A stretch of DNA of 64,000 nt. It comes from Caldalkalibacillus salinus (GTDB taxonomy: Bacteria > Bacillota > Bacilli > Caldalkalibacillales > JCM-10596). Where the stretch lies: contig NZ_JAERVL010000021.1 in assembly GCF_016745835.1 (NCBI RefSeq), forward strand, positions 1 to 64,000. The letters run 5' to 3'. The number at the start of each line of letters is the position of its first letter. The stretch's first letter is position 1. This document shows, one piece after another, positions 1 through 8,993 of this stretch. Below the pieces are notes generated by a model. The model was not told the DNA's origin, made no database searches, and worked only from the letters and a program-made list of their open reading frames with translations. The translations under genes and the position numbers were made by a program.

Positions 1-80
1 ACGTTGCGCTATTAGCTGATTAAACTTAATTCGTGTTTCTTGTTGTTGGAACAACCGCGCTTTTCGCGGCGACAAAAACC

Positions 81-109
81 ATCTTAACATGCAGGTTAAT
101 GTCTGTCAA
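81..109 (-). promoter_or_regulatory. rRNA-operon-type promoter P2
   Basis: On the minus strand there is a perfect -35 TTGACA (104-109) and a -10 TAAGAT (81-86) with exactly 17 bp between them. The transcript would begin near TTGTCGCCGCG and form a small GC-rich hairpin (CCGCG/CGCGG). Strength, GC-rich initial sequence and tandem arrangement with a second promoter are typical of Bacillus rrn promoters. The RNA leaves the window at position 1, so the 16S gene itself is not seen; that it is rRNA is an inference. Confidence 0.75.
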
Positions 110-180
110 CAACTTTTTTATATTGTTTAATTTGCTATATTTGTGTGCCGCAACAATGCTCTCTCGCGGCGACAAGTAAT

Positions 181-209
181 AATATAACACACGGACATAA
201 AACGCGCAA
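181..209 (-). promoter_or_regulatory. rRNA-operon-type promoter P1
   Basis: Second minus-strand promoter 100 bp upstream of P2: -35 TTGCGC (204-209), 17 bp spacer, -10 TATATT (181-186). An A/T-run resembling an UP element lies just upstream (about 215-230). The first transcribed bases, TTGTCGCCGCGA, are the same as those after P2, which supports the pair as tandem promoters of one operon off the left edge. The stretch 210-351 upstream of it shows no gene. Confidence 0.65.
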
Positions 210-388
210 CCCTAAACTATAAAAAAATCAATTCGTATCTTACATCTCATAAAGGAGGGTAGCAATTGGCCTAAATCATATCGATTAATGTTGGGTTTTC
301 TTTTTTATACTATAGAATACTTTGTTGCTATTATTGTTGTCTTCGTGATCGATACACTCGCTCACTTATTAGCCACACCCTCAGCTAT

Positions 389-426
389 AAAAAAACAGCA
401 CTCACAGGAGCGAACCTGTGGTGCTG
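389..426 (-). terminator. Rho-independent terminator, second in series for pbuG
   Basis: Minus-strand stem CAGCACcACAGG / CCTGTGaGTGCTG followed by seven U. It is the distal copy in the tandem duplication, behind the identical proximal copy at 472-509, so pbuG transcripts meet two equal terminators before the rRNA-type promoters. Confidence 0.85.
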
Positions 427-471
427 GGTGATCATACACTCGCTCACCTTATTAGCCACACCCTCAGCTAT

Positions 472-509
472 AAAAAAACAGCACTCACAGGAGCGAACCT
501 GTGGTGCTG
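472..509 (-). terminator. Rho-independent terminator, first after pbuG
   Basis: Same stem and U-tract as the copy at 389-426. It lies about 50 bp after the pbuG stop codon on the minus strand. Confidence 0.88.
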
Positions 510-559
510 GGCAATCGATTACTTACATCAGTGAGTGCATACTCTTGTAGTTCTGTTCC

Positions 560-1867
560 TTATTCCACTAGCCATATAAAGTAAGCAATGAAAACGAAGA
601 ACAGTACATACATAATAGGATGAACTTGACGGTATTCTCCTTTAAAGACCTTCATCAATGGATAAAGAACGAACCCTAGTGCAATTCCATTTGCGATGCT
701 GTAGGTTAAAGGCATTGTAATCACAGTGACAAACGCAGGTATCGCGTACTCTAACTTCTGCCATAAAATCGAAGATAAAGAACCCGCCATCAGTACACCT
801 ACAATGATAAGAGCAGGTGCAGTTACTTCAGAAGTGAAGACACCTAATAATGGAGAGAAAAACATTGATATTAAAAACAATGCTGCCACAACGACTGATG
901 TGAAGCCTGTTCTTCCCCCAACGGCTACACCTGCAGAAGACTCTACATATGACGTAGTGGTTGAAGTCCCTAATAAAGAACCTGTAATGGTGGCTATAGA
1001 ATCTGAACTTAACGCTTTATTAGCTCTTGGCAATTTGCCGTCTTTCAGTAGGCCCGCTTGATTTGCTACAGCTATCAAGGTCCCAGCTGTGTCGAAGAAA
1101 TCTACAAATAAAAATGTGAAGACTACAATAAGCAGTTGGGTTGTTAAGACTTCGGGATTGTTTAATGGATAGGTGATCGCTTGCATAAAAGTAGGCTCTA
1201 GACTAGGGATAGCTGAAACAACTTTTTGAGGTGGGTCAATTAAGCCTACAACCACACCCGCTACAGCGGTAGCGACCATACCGTAGAAAATACCACCTTT
1301 AAACCCTCTAATCATAAATAGTGCTGAAACAAGTACACCAAAAACAGATAAAAGAGTGAGAGGGTCTGTCAAGTGTCCCATTCCCACAATAGTAGCTGGA
1401 TTGCTGATAACGATCCCTGCATTTTGTAGACCGATGAAAGCTATGAACAATCCTATCCCAGCACCGGCTGCCAGCTTCAGTTGTGTTGGAATCGCGTTAA
1501 TAATCGTTTCTCGAATCTTTGTTATCGTTAAGAAGAAGAATATGATACCTGAAATCATGACACCAAATAGTGCGACTTGCCAGGGAATATCCATAACGAT
1601 GACAACTGAAAACGTAAAAAAGGCGTTGAGTCCCATACCTGGCGCTAATGCTATCGGGTACTTGGCCCATAGACCCATGATCAAACAACCAATCGCAGCT
1701 GAAAGACCAGTCGCAACAAATACTGCATCTGCATTCATTCCTGCTTCACTTAGTACATCGGGATTAACAAATAGGATGTATGCCATAGCGAGAAACGTCG
1801 TAACCCCCGCCATCGATTCTTGTTTGTAACTCGTACCATGTTGCTCGAAGTCAAAATACCGTTTCAT
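560..1867 (-). CDS. pbuG: Guanine/hypoxanthine permease, NCS2 AzgA-type (PbuG)
   Basis: A 435-residue membrane protein that imports guanine and hypoxanthine by proton symport in the cytoplasmic membrane. It starts with FDFEQHGTSYKQE and GVTTFLAMAYILFVNP, the hallmark N-terminus of the AzgA/PbuG branch, and has about 12-14 hydrophobic segments; DFFDTAGTLIAVANQAG and TGSLLGTSTTTSYVESSAG match the conserved substrate-site regions. Length is normal for the family. The ATG has a purine-rich GGGGAAAAAG ribosome site. It lies downstream of guaA on the same strand, but has its own promoter and a guanine riboswitch in its 5' leader, which fits a purine importer shut down by guanine. Two tandem terminators follow it. 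Confidence 0.93.
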   Translation of the reverse strand: MKRYFDFEQHGTSYKQESMAGVTTFLAMAYILFVNPDVLSEAGMNADAVFVATGLSAAIGCLIMGLWAKYPIALAPGMGLNAFFTFSVVIVMDIPWQVALFGVMISGIIFFFLTITKIRETIINAIPTQLKLAAGAGIGLFIAFIGLQNAGIVISNPATIVGMGHLTDPLTLLSVFGVLVSALFMIRGFKGGIFYGMVATAVAGVVVGLIDPPQKVVSAIPSLEPTFMQAITYPLNNPEVLTTQLLIVVFTFLFVDFFDTAGTLIAVANQAGLLKDGKLPRANKALSSDSIATITGSLLGTSTTTSYVESSAGVAVGGRTGFTSVVVAALFLISMFFSPLLGVFTSEVTAPALIIVGVLMAGSLSSILWQKLEYAIPAFVTVITMPLTYSIANGIALGFVLYPLMKVFKGEYRQVHPIMYVLFFVFIAYFIWLVE

Positions 1868-1907
1868 GTCTTTTTCCCCCTTTTCCCCTTACTATTAATT
1901 AACCATT

Positions 1908-1938
1908 AAAAAAAGCCTAGGCACTTATCTACCTAGAC
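1908..1938 (-). terminator. Leader terminator before pbuG (riboswitch expression platform)
   Basis: Minus-strand stem GTCTAGG / CCTAGGC with a short loop and a run of seven U, 40 bp before the pbuG start. It is the only good intrinsic terminator between the purine aptamer and pbuG, so it is probably the element the riboswitch controls. It lies unusually far (about 185 nt) from the aptamer. Confidence 0.75.
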
Positions 1939-1958
1939 TGATTGATTACCGAAATTTG

Positions 1959-2063
1959 CTATATGACTAAACAAAAGATAACACCATGTACAAAATGCGC
2001 TTGTTCATTCTTTTTAGGTAACATTCCACTGAAGTGAGATAAATCATCGTGCTCAGATGTCAT
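1959..2063 (-). CDS. Small ORF (34 aa) inside the pbuG riboswitch leader
   Basis: ATG at 2061-2063 with a good ribosome site (GAGGAG, 5 nt spacer) opens a 34-codon frame, MTSEHDDLSHFSGMLPKKNE onward, ending in a short hydrophobic stretch (FVHGVIFCLVI) and TAG. It sits between the guanine aptamer and the leader terminator. I do not recognise the protein. It could be a regulatory leader peptide, a small membrane peptide or the remnant of a longer gene. The evidence is only the ribosome site, the frame and the position. Confidence 0.45.
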   Translation of the reverse strand: MTSEHDDLSHFSGMLPKKNEQAHFVHGVIFCLVI

Positions 2064-2121
2064 TATCACTCCTCAGTAAATCGCAAGCCTTAAGAATGTA
2101 AACCTATTGAAACATGGGTTA

Positions 2122-2199
2122 TACTTGTGCGTAGTCAAGCAATTCACGGTTGCCTGGTAGAAACTTTTGGGCCATATCCCCAAAAATATACGACAAGTG
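2122..2199 (-). ncRNA. Purine riboswitch aptamer, guanine class
   Basis: On the minus strand the segment carries P1 (ACTTGT / ACAAGT), the conserved J1/2 and P2 block ATATGGCCC, the L2-side AGTTTCTACC, the P3 arms CAGGCAA / TTGCTTG and the J3/1 sequence GACTACG. The discriminating base in that last motif is C (GACTA, not GATTA), which in this family selects guanine or hypoxanthine over adenine. It lies in the transcript from the promoter at 2243-2271 and precedes pbuG, a known target of this class. Confidence 0.93.
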
Positions 2200-2242
2200 A
2201 CCTATTTACTTTTTGTGATTAAATATATTTGCTACATTTCTT

Positions 2243-2271
2243 AGTTTAATCCTCACTTCGACATATGTCAA
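2243..2271 (-). promoter_or_regulatory. Sigma-A promoter of the pbuG leader
   Basis: -35 TTGACA (2266-2271), 17 bp spacer, -10 TAAACT (2243-2248). The predicted start is about 35 nt upstream of the purine aptamer. The -35 lies immediately after the guaA terminator. Confidence 0.75.
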
Positions 2272-2272
2272 C

Positions 2273-2322
2273 AAAAATACGAATGATGGAGCTAGATATT
2301 AGCCCAAACATTCGTATTTTTT
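2273..2322 (-). terminator. guaA terminator
   Basis: Ten-bp inverted repeat AATACGAATG / CATTCGTATT with T-rich flanks on both sides, 60 bp after the guaA stop. Confidence 0.85.
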
Positions 2323-2384
2323 GAATACTTAATGATTCGATATTCTTATTTGATACTATTATTATTACATTATTTAATCAGGTG

Positions 2385-3923
2385 CTACTCCCATTCAATT
2401 GTTGATGGTGGCTTTGAAGTGATATCATAAACAACCCTGTTAACACCTGTTACTTCGTTGCATATTCTTGTAGAAATTTTTTCTAGTACATCATAAGGAA
2501 TTCGTGCCCAGTCTGCTGTCATACCATCCACGGAAGTCACTGCACGTATACCAATCGTATAATCATAGGTTCGAGCATCCCCCATGACGCCAACAGAACG
2601 CATGTCAGGCAATGCCGTGAAGTACTGCCAAATCTCCTGATCTAATCCTGCATTCTTAATTTCCTCGCGTAAGATGTGATCGGATTCGCGCACGATCTCT
2701 AGTTTTTCTTCTGTGATTTCACCGATGACACGAATGCCGAGTCCTGGTCCAGGGAACGGCTGACGCCATACGATCTCCTTTGGAAGTCCTAATTCCTCCC
2801 CTAGTCTCCGCACCTCATCCTTGAACAAGGTATTCAGGGGTTCAATCAGGTCCATTTTCATGTGTTCGGGAAGGCCACCGACATTATGATGCGATTTTAT
2901 CGTCTGAGCAGTATCTGTCCCGCTTTCGATAATATCTGTGTAAAGTGTCCCTTGTGCCAAGAAATCCATATTTTCCAGTTTGGTTGACTCTTCTTCAAAA
3001 ACGTAAATAAACTCGTTACCAATGATCTTTCTTTTTTGCTCTGGGTCAGAGACCCCTTCGAGTTTTGATAAAAAGCGCTCCTTAGCGTCTATTTTGAGGA
3101 GATTCATTTCGAACTTTTGTCCGAACGTCTCCATGACACTGTCGGCTTCACCTTTGCGGAGTAGTCCATGGTCGACAAACATACAGGTCAACTGGTCTCC
3201 AATGGCACGATGTATAAGCGCAGCTACTACGGAAGAGTCCACACCTCCACTTAGAGCGCAAAGGACCTTTTTATCTCCCACAGCCTCTCGAATGGTCTCA
3301 ACAGCTTGGTCGATAAAAGCATCCATCGTCCAGTTGCCGTCACAATGACAAATCCCATAAATAAAGTTGCGTAGCATTTCATTTCCATATTGAGAATGTC
3401 TCACTTCGGGATGAAATTGTACAGCATATAATTGGCGACTTTCATCACTCATTGCTGCTATTGGACATGATGGATTGGTGGCGTCGACACCAAATCCTTC
3501 TGGAGGTTCAATAACAAGATCTCCGTGGCTCATCCATACTGATTGTTCTGCGTCTAAACCGTCATAAAGCTTGTTATGCCGTTCAATTTGAATCAAGGCT
3601 TTTCCGTACTCTCTTAAAGTTGCCGCTTCAACTTTGCCTTTGAAGTGGTGGGTCATGAGCTGCATACCGTAACATATCCCTAATATGGGGATACCAAGGT
3701 CGAATATGCGTTCATCACATTTCGGAGACCCCTCTTCATAAACACTGTTCGGCCCTCCTGAAAAGATGATCCCTTTAGGGTTGAGTTCTTTGATCTTGTC
3801 CACACTAACATGATGTGGTAGTAATTCACTATATACCCCTAGGTCACGGATTCGGCGGGCAATAAGTTGATTGTATTGTCCTCCAAAGTCTAGGACAACA
3901 ATGATCTCATCTGGTCTCTCCAC
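2385..3923 (-). CDS. guaA: GMP synthase (glutamine-hydrolysing)
   Basis: Cytosolic enzyme that converts XMP, ATP and glutamine to GMP. The N-terminal class I amidotransferase domain (about residues 10-190) shows GICYGMQLM with the catalytic Cys and a downstream VQFHPEV His/Glu pair. The ATP pyrophosphatase P-loop [15 protein letters not shown] follows, and the C-terminal dimerisation domain ends in [12 protein letters not shown] chose GTG at 3921-3923 because AAAGGAGGA lies 6 nt before it, giving 512 residues, the usual length; the upstream in-frame ATG has no ribosome site. It is monocistronic with its own promoter and terminator and stands next to pbuG, its salvage partner. Confidence 0.96.
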   Translation of the reverse strand: MERPDEIIVVLDFGGQYNQLIARRIRDLGVYSELLPHHVSVDKIKELNPKGIIFSGGPNSVYEEGSPKCDERIFDLGIPILGICYGMQLMTHHFKGKVEAATLREYGKALIQIERHNKLYDGLDAEQSVWMSHGDLVIEPPEGFGVDATNPSCPIAAMSDESRQLYAVQFHPEVRHSQYGNEMLRNFIYGICHCDGNWTMDAFIDQAVETIREAVGDKKVLCALSGGVDSSVVAALIHRAIGDQLTCMFVDHGLLRKGEADSVMETFGQKFEMNLLKIDAKERFLSKLEGVSDPEQKRKIIGNEFIYVFEEESTKLENMDFLAQGTLYTDIIESGTDTAQTIKSHHNVGGLPEHMKMDLIEPLNTLFKDEVRRLGEELGLPKEIVWRQPFPGPGLGIRVIGEITEEKLEIVRESDHILREEIKNAGLDQEIWQYFTALPDMRSVGVMGDARTYDYTIGIRAVTSVDGMTADWARIPYDVLEKISTRICNEVTGVNRVVYDITSKPPSTIEWE

Positions 3924-4063
3924 TACGACTCCTCCTTTTGTAGCACTGTGCACTTATCCTTGTCATAACAGTATTATTACCAAAAGAAAAACTAGGACTC
4001 CCAAAGGGAAGGGATCCCAGCTTAAGCGCCGTTTATGCTATTGTCGACTTATAGTTTGGATTT

Positions 4064-4092
4064 ATCATACCAATGTGCCTATAAAAGGTCAA
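4064..4092 (-). promoter_or_regulatory. Sigma-A promoter of guaA
   Basis: -35 TTGACC (4087-4092), 17 bp spacer, -10 TATGAT (4064-4069), about 140 bp upstream of the GTG start. The leader holds a G/C-rich inverted stretch near 4000-4025 followed by TTTTTC that might attenuate, but the pairing is imperfect and I do not call it. The rest of the 3924-4288 interval holds no gene. Confidence 0.75.
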
Positions 4093-4189
4093 GAAGCACT
4101 CTAACGATCTTATTTACGTTTATAACTCTGGCCTTATTTAGGTATTTCTTTTGATACTATCTTATAAAACGGTTTTTTTAACTTCGGTG

Positions 4190-4275
4190 TTTCTTTATAC
4201 AACTGAGTTTCTTTAACAAATGGGTTACTCTTATACAACTAAGACCCTTTATACAACTATGTTCCTTTATATAAA
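4190..4275. repeat. Imperfect tandem repeats of about 18-21 bp
   Basis: Four to five degenerate units based on CTTTATACAACTnnG occur in a row between the transglutaminase gene and the guaA promoter. No coding sense or hairpin is evident. Confidence 0.5.
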
Positions 4276-4288
4276 TTTGCTATGCATT

Positions 4289-6592
4289 TTACAGATTAAG
4301 CTTTTTCATAATGGTCTTCCATACTCTCAGTGCCTGATCATTATGCTTTGCTGTCATTTGTTCTTTTTTATTATACCTTAGTTCTTCAAATATCTGTGTG
4401 AAAGTTCTCCATTCCTCTTGATGGGCAGCCTGCTCCAACCTGGAAATGTATTCGCGAACTGTTTCTGATGGCTCTCTCTTACTAACAAATCGTCCAAGGA
4501 GACGTACAAGCCATTCGTAGATAATATATAAAGCCTTCTCTGGATTCGCTCGTTTGTATTTCGCTAAAGCCCAAGCGAGTAAGAGTCTCTTCCTAAAGAT
4601 ATACATGGTCACTGTAACCAAGAGGACAAAGGTACCGAATAGGATCAAGCCCCACACTGGCGTCAATGTGAGTGTGGTGTCTGTTTTATCTGTTGCACCG
4701 GTCTCCTCCTCTTGTTCGGGTGCATTTTCTTCATCTGTTAAATCCTGTTCAGGTATGTCAGGCGTCACATCCTGCTCGTCGATTCCGTCAGCATGACCGT
4801 CATAATCATAATCAAAGCTAGTCAGGTTGTAAAAAGAACGCGTCGGTTCGAATGGGACCCAGCCTACACCTGGAAAGAAGACCTCAACCCAGGAATGCGC
4901 ATTTTTGTTACGAACTTCTGTGACTATTTCACCATCAATGTTTTCCACAACCTCTCCGAAAGTAAAACCTTTTACCCACCTGGCTGGGATATCTAAGGTG
5001 CGTAGCATGACCACCATGGCCGTGGAAAAGTTATCGCAGTACCCTTTTTTCGTTTCGAATAGAAACTGATCGACGTAGTCTTGATCATCACCAGGAATGG
5101 CCGTTTGTTCAACGTTGTACTCAAATTCGCCATAGCGAAGAAAACGTTCAATCTGTTTTACAATTTCATAATCTGTATCAGCCCTGGAGGCCCGCTCTTG
5201 CGCCAACTCATATACACGTTCTGGTAGTGTGTCGGGTAACTGTGTGTACATGTCCTTGATATGTTCTGGTGTATCGCTAAAACGTGTATTTTGTAAGGCT
5301 GTGATTGAAAACGATGGATAGGCACTGTCTATCATATAACGGTCTAAGGACTGTGGTTGACCTGCTTCATCCTTAGCCTGTAATTTTCCTGATGTAGTCC
5401 CCTCCATTTGTGCGACACCTGGCGTGTAGATTCTTTCGGGTTGTCCTTGGTAGAAGACGTTAGGATATGTCGCATCTGGCTCGAATTGCAGGCGAATATT
5501 GATCTCTTCGTAAGGACTACTCTGATCCTCGAAAAGCCGAAAAGGGAGGTCCGAAAAAATCGTACTGCTCTCGGAGTGCTCAGCGTACAGAGGCCATTCC
5601 TCAGGACCTTCCTGAATCCAACCTTTACCGGTGTAAACATTCTTGGATTCCCCACGCCAGTAGCCTACCTCTTGGGTTTCAGCGGTGAACACGAGTCCCT
5701 CATCCATAATGAAGGGGCCCCCAAGCTGCTCATCATTTGAACCGTAGCCAATCCTCTGTACCGTGCCACCTCTGGCGTATTCAGAATATCCTTCTAAAAA
5801 GCTGACAGGGTCCGGCCAGCTCGGTTCTGCCTTTGGTAATAAATAAGCGATAGACGTCAAAACTAATACGGACCCTAAACTCGCGACTAACCAGATGAAT
5901 GCAATCCTTTTTAACTGGCTGGTATCCTGTTGTTTGAAGGCACTGTTTTCTATTGACGATGCTCTGAATGTCTGTCGAATATGGTTTAACGCCAATAATC
6001 CGAAACCTAAAAATAGTGTCCGCATCATAGGCATATTTGACTCATATGGAGAAAAGGCGTCGATGACACCTAGAAAGGTCACCGTTAAGACCACAAACAG
6101 AAGTACTTTCCCTTTTTCAAACAGTAAGGTATAAAGATATGAAGCAGCCGTCCACAGAAAGACAAAGAAAAACAACGTCTTCACTAGCCAGCTGTGGTCT
6201 GCAAAGTTTAACTGTATGACTTGTTGTAATGAATGGACTAGCTCAGCTAACATGAAGGTCAACCACTCTGAGTCTAATAATGGACCAAAAAAATATAACG
6301 AATGGACGAAATATAGGATTAATACGACGTTTAAGGCGCCTTTCATCCAAATTGGAAGATTCAGCCATATCTGTAGAATGGCAAAAGCAAAGAACAGGAT
6401 AAAGGGCTGTATCGTATAGGTTTCCGTTAAGACCATCATTGGTCTAAACCATTCCCATACCAGTAAAATCAGGATTCCTATGATGGCCATTGTTACGACG
6501 GGAAGTAACGGCTGCTTTTCATCTTGAGGTTGTTTATCTAAAGATTGATTAGCTAGAGATTGATTAGCTTGGCGTTGACTAGGCTGTGACAT
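4289..6592 (-). CDS. Transglutaminase-like membrane protein (TgpA/DUF3488 family)
   Basis: A 767-residue membrane-anchored protein. The N-terminal third has about seven hydrophobic segments (DUF3488 type), followed by an extracytoplasmic transglutaminase-like core near residues 480-590. The papain-like residues are visible: Cys in KKGYCDNFSTAM, His in KNAHSWVEVFF and the acidic residue in WVPFEPTRSF. An acidic Glu/Asp-rich linker, one more membrane helix and a cytoplasmic DUF4129-like tail follow. ATG at 6592 is preferred (AGGAGGTG, 6 nt spacer), and it overlaps the end of the DUF58 gene. It is the last gene of a MoxR-DUF58-TgpA operon. Such modules are linked to envelope or secreted-protein maturation; the substrate is unknown. 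Confidence 0.85.
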   Translation of the reverse strand: MSQPSQRQANQSLANQSLDKQPQDEKQPLLPVVTMAIIGILILLVWEWFRPMMVLTETYTIQPFILFFAFAILQIWLNLPIWMKGALNVVLILYFVHSLYFFGPLLDSEWLTFMLAELVHSLQQVIQLNFADHSWLVKTLFFFVFLWTAASYLYTLLFEKGKVLLFVVLTVTFLGVIDAFSPYESNMPMMRTLFLGFGLLALNHIRQTFRASSIENSAFKQQDTSQLKRIAFIWLVASLGSVLVLTSIAYLLPKAEPSWPDPVSFLEGYSEYARGGTVQRIGYGSNDEQLGGPFIMDEGLVFTAETQEVGYWRGESKNVYTGKGWIQEGPEEWPLYAEHSESSTIFSDLPFRLFEDQSSPYEEINIRLQFEPDATYPNVFYQGQPERIYTPGVAQMEGTTSGKLQAKDEAGQPQSLDRYMIDSAYPSFSITALQNTRFSDTPEHIKDMYTQLPDTLPERVYELAQERASRADTDYEIVKQIERFLRYGEFEYNVEQTAIPGDDQDYVDQFLFETKKGYCDNFSTAMVVMLRTLDIPARWVKGFTFGEVVENIDGEIVTEVRNKNAHSWVEVFFPGVGWVPFEPTRSFYNLTSFDYDYDGHADGIDEQDVTPDIPEQDLTDEENAPEQEEETGATDKTDTTLTLTPVWGLILFGTFVLLVTVTMYIFRKRLLLAWALAKYKRANPEKALYIIYEWLVRLLGRFVSKREPSETVREYISRLEQAAHQEEWRTFTQIFEELRYNKKEQMTAKHNDQALRVWKTIMKKLNL

Positions 6593-7796
6593 GCTGTTCA
6601 CCTCCTGTCAGGACCTGGGAAAAGTGATCGTCTCGGACTAGATAGTATGACACCTGTGCTTGGTCTAATTGTGCTAAGCATTGTTTTTCCTCTTGTGTGA
6701 GGTCTCTATTGGACGTCATCCAGAAATATTCAACTTTAATTTTACGATAACTTAAGTCGCCTATCAGTGCTGCAGCTTTCTTTGTTAATTGAGGTGAGAC
6801 AATGACCACGGTCGTCCCGACAGGTAAGTACGGGACCTCTCGTAGTATCGTTTTTGTTAAAGCGAAGGTCGAGTCCGACCTCACACGCGCAAGATGTTCA
6901 AATATACGGTAAAGCTGTTCCTGATCCTTGGCTTGGGGTATGACCTTGGCCTCTTGACCATAGGATACAAGCCCTGCTGAAAAGCTTTGTTTGAGGGCAT
7001 ACTTGGTCAATGTCGCTATAAGAGATACGGCTCTCTCAAACGCCTCTGACTCTTGGTATCCCTGAGACTTTCGATCTAAAAAGAACATGAAATCGTTTGT
7101 GACCTGATGTTCATATTCTTTTGTCTTTAGTGTGTTCGAACGTGCCGTTGCTTTCCAATGGATACGGGATAGCCGGTCTCCTGGTGCGTAATCTCTCACA
7201 CCCATGACTAAGCTAACATCCTCGTCTTGACGATTGAGGGTTTGATTGGCACCCGTATTCTTCTCATTAAAGGTACGCCAATAACGCAGGTCTTTAGCCT
7301 GTGGGTATACAATCGACTCATCTGTCACTTGCCAGTCCATTTCTTTTTGCACTAAACCAAAAAGGTCGCCCGTTCTCAGTGTGATCTTATGCCACTGATA
7401 AACGCCACGTGGAACATCTGGTATATCGTACGTCATTTGACACTCTTTCTTAAAACCTGGAATCAATAGTTTCTTATAAGTGCCCTTCCCCCTGTTCGTA
7501 ACAGAATGGACCCCATCCTCAACGACAAGGTATATGTAAGGGATACGTATCCGATTTTTAATAGTGATGGTCACCTGAATGGTTTGTTGGGCGGTATAGC
7601 GACGTTTTATCCCTATCCGTTCTACTGTCATACCCCGAAAGGCCAACATGTACAACGCAAGTGAGAACAGCAAGATAGGCGCCACTGTATAAAATGTAAA
7701 CCAACTGACAAAGCCACCTTGGAACTTTGCATATGCATAAGCGCCCATTATACCTAGGATGGCCGTCCAGACGCCATAAGAAGATTTGTTAAACAT
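6579..7796 (-). CDS. DUF58 domain protein of the MoxR module
   Basis: A 405-residue protein with two N-terminal membrane helices (about residues 10-60), a beta-rich middle and a DUF58 core. The signature GVRDYAPGDRLSRIHWKATARS is visible near residues 195-220, followed by a von Willebrand A-like region with FFLDRKSQG. Proteins of this type act with MoxR AAA+ ATPases, possibly as substrate or adaptor. It lies 46 bp downstream of moxR and overlaps the transglutaminase gene, so the three are one transcription unit. A diverged paralogue stands at 47348-48580. Confidence 0.88.
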   Translation of the reverse strand: MFNKSSYGVWTAILGIMGAYAYAKFQGGFVSWFTFYTVAPILLFSLALYMLAFRGMTVERIGIKRRYTAQQTIQVTITIKNRIRIPYIYLVVEDGVHSVTNRGKGTYKKLLIPGFKKECQMTYDIPDVPRGVYQWHKITLRTGDLFGLVQKEMDWQVTDESIVYPQAKDLRYWRTFNEKNTGANQTLNRQDEDVSLVMGVRDYAPGDRLSRIHWKATARSNTLKTKEYEHQVTNDFMFFLDRKSQGYQESEAFERAVSLIATLTKYALKQSFSAGLVSYGQEAKVIPQAKDQEQLYRIFEHLARVRSDSTFALTKTILREVPYLPVGTTVVIVSPQLTKKAAALIGDLSYRKIKVEYFWMTSNRDLTQEEKQCLAQLDQAQVSYYLVRDDHFSQVLTGGEQHVTA

Positions 7797-7842
7797 GTGT
7801 TCACACCCTTGTATCTACGATCTCAATATTTTTTACTATGAA

Positions 7843-8814
7843 CTAGCCCTTCACCGGTTCTCTCATCACAGGAACAGTCACGCTCTTGAGCACTTCCTGT
7901 AGTACGCGTTTCACTGTGGCACCATTGAGTCTTGCCTCAGACTTTAGTATGACGCGGTGTTCTAATGTATAAGGTGAGAGAAACTTCACATCATCCGGTA
8001 TAACATAAGTACGACCCCGTATATAAGCGAGAGACTGGGCTGCTTTCAGAAGAGCTAGGGACCCTCTTGGACTTGCACCCAGATAGACATCTTGATGCTC
8101 TCGCGTCTTTTGTGTAATTTGGACAATGTAATCTTTAATAGATTCATCGACGTATACGTTTCTTGCCTCCTGTTGTGCTTCAATGAGCTCTTCTTTTGTT
8201 AACACAGGCTCCACTCGATCTACAGGATGGCCTTCCTGTACCCTTGATAAAACTTGCACCTCTTCATCTTGAGTGGGGTAGCCCATATTCATTTTTAATA
8301 GAAAACGGTCTAGTTGTGCTTCAGGCAATGGGAATGTCCCTTCATATTCGATCGGGTTCTGTGTCGCCATAACTAGAAACGGTTGAGGTAACTGTTTTGT
8401 TTCACCATCGACCGTAATATTGCTTTCTTCCATCGCTTCTAGTAAAGCAGACTGCGTCTTAGGTGATGTCCGATTAATTTCGTCGGCTAAGACAATATTG
8501 CCGAATATGGGCCCTTTTCTAAACTCAAAAAGCATCTCTTTTTGGTTGTAAATAGACACACCTGTCACGTCTGAAGGAAGGAGATCGGGTGTGAATTGAA
8601 TCCGCTTGAAGGAACAACCTAAAGATTTGGCTAGCGATCTTACTAGGACCGTCTTACCCACGCCAGGCACATCTTCTAGTAAAACGTGACCTTTTGAAAT
8701 AATAGCGATGAGGGTCAGCTCAACCACGTCTTGTTTCCCTACAATAACTTCGTTGACGTTATCCATCACTCGCTTCATTTTGGGATGATATTGATCAATA
8801 TGATAATGGCTCAT
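7843..8814 (-). CDS. MoxR-family AAA+ ATPase, copy 1
   Basis: A 323-residue cytosolic AAA+ ATPase. Walker A is EDVPGVGKTVLVRSLA (residues about 47-62), Walker B VLADEINRTSPKTQ, sensor 1 VMATQNPIEYEGT, and an arginine-finger region LPEAQLDRFLLK follows. Family members remodel or activate partner proteins, usually the DUF58 protein encoded next to them. It is the first gene of the moxR-DUF58-transglutaminase operon, with a GGAGGT ribosome site. Its paralogue at 48577-49533 shares the whole motif series, so the window holds two such modules. Confidence 0.92.
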   Translation of the reverse strand: MSHYHIDQYHPKMKRVMDNVNEVIVGKQDVVELTLIAIISKGHVLLEDVPGVGKTVLVRSLAKSLGCSFKRIQFTPDLLPSDVTGVSIYNQKEMLFEFRKGPIFGNIVLADEINRTSPKTQSALLEAMEESNITVDGETKQLPQPFLVMATQNPIEYEGTFPLPEAQLDRFLLKMNMGYPTQDEEVQVLSRVQEGHPVDRVEPVLTKEELIEAQQEARNVYVDESIKDYIVQITQKTREHQDVYLGASPRGSLALLKAAQSLAYIRGRTYVIPDDVKFLSPYTLEHRVILKSEARLNGATVKRVLQEVLKSVTVPVMREPVKG

Positions 8815-8993
8815 TGTGTACCTCCAGAACTGCGTTATTTTTTCTCATTTTCTGTTTATTTTTACTATATCATTTTTACTTTACAAAGGGATGACCTTTT
8901 CTTACATGATTGATGATTGTATTGTTAGTTGTTACAGAAAAATTAGCCATTTGGGCCAAGTTCTTATAAAATGAACTTATTAAGGCTAACAAT

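Larger units (their letters stand above)
352..516. repeat. Tandem duplication (2 x about 82 bp) containing a terminator
   Basis: Two almost identical units, 352-433 and 434-516, lie head to tail. Each runs from ATACACTCGCTCAC through TTATTAGCCACACCC to a hairpin ending GGTGCTGGG. They differ by a single inserted base and a few changes at the right end, so the duplication is recent. Each unit holds one complete minus-strand terminator. Confidence 0.9.

Noticed and set aside
1356-1829. Open frame of 157 codons antisense to pbuG
   Set aside because: A shadow of a clear membrane-protein gene; no start signal.
4190-4275. Possible CRISPR-like repeat array
   Set aside because: Units are short (18-21 bp), degenerate, contiguous without spacers and not palindromic. 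No CRISPR array or cas gene is visible anywhere in the window.
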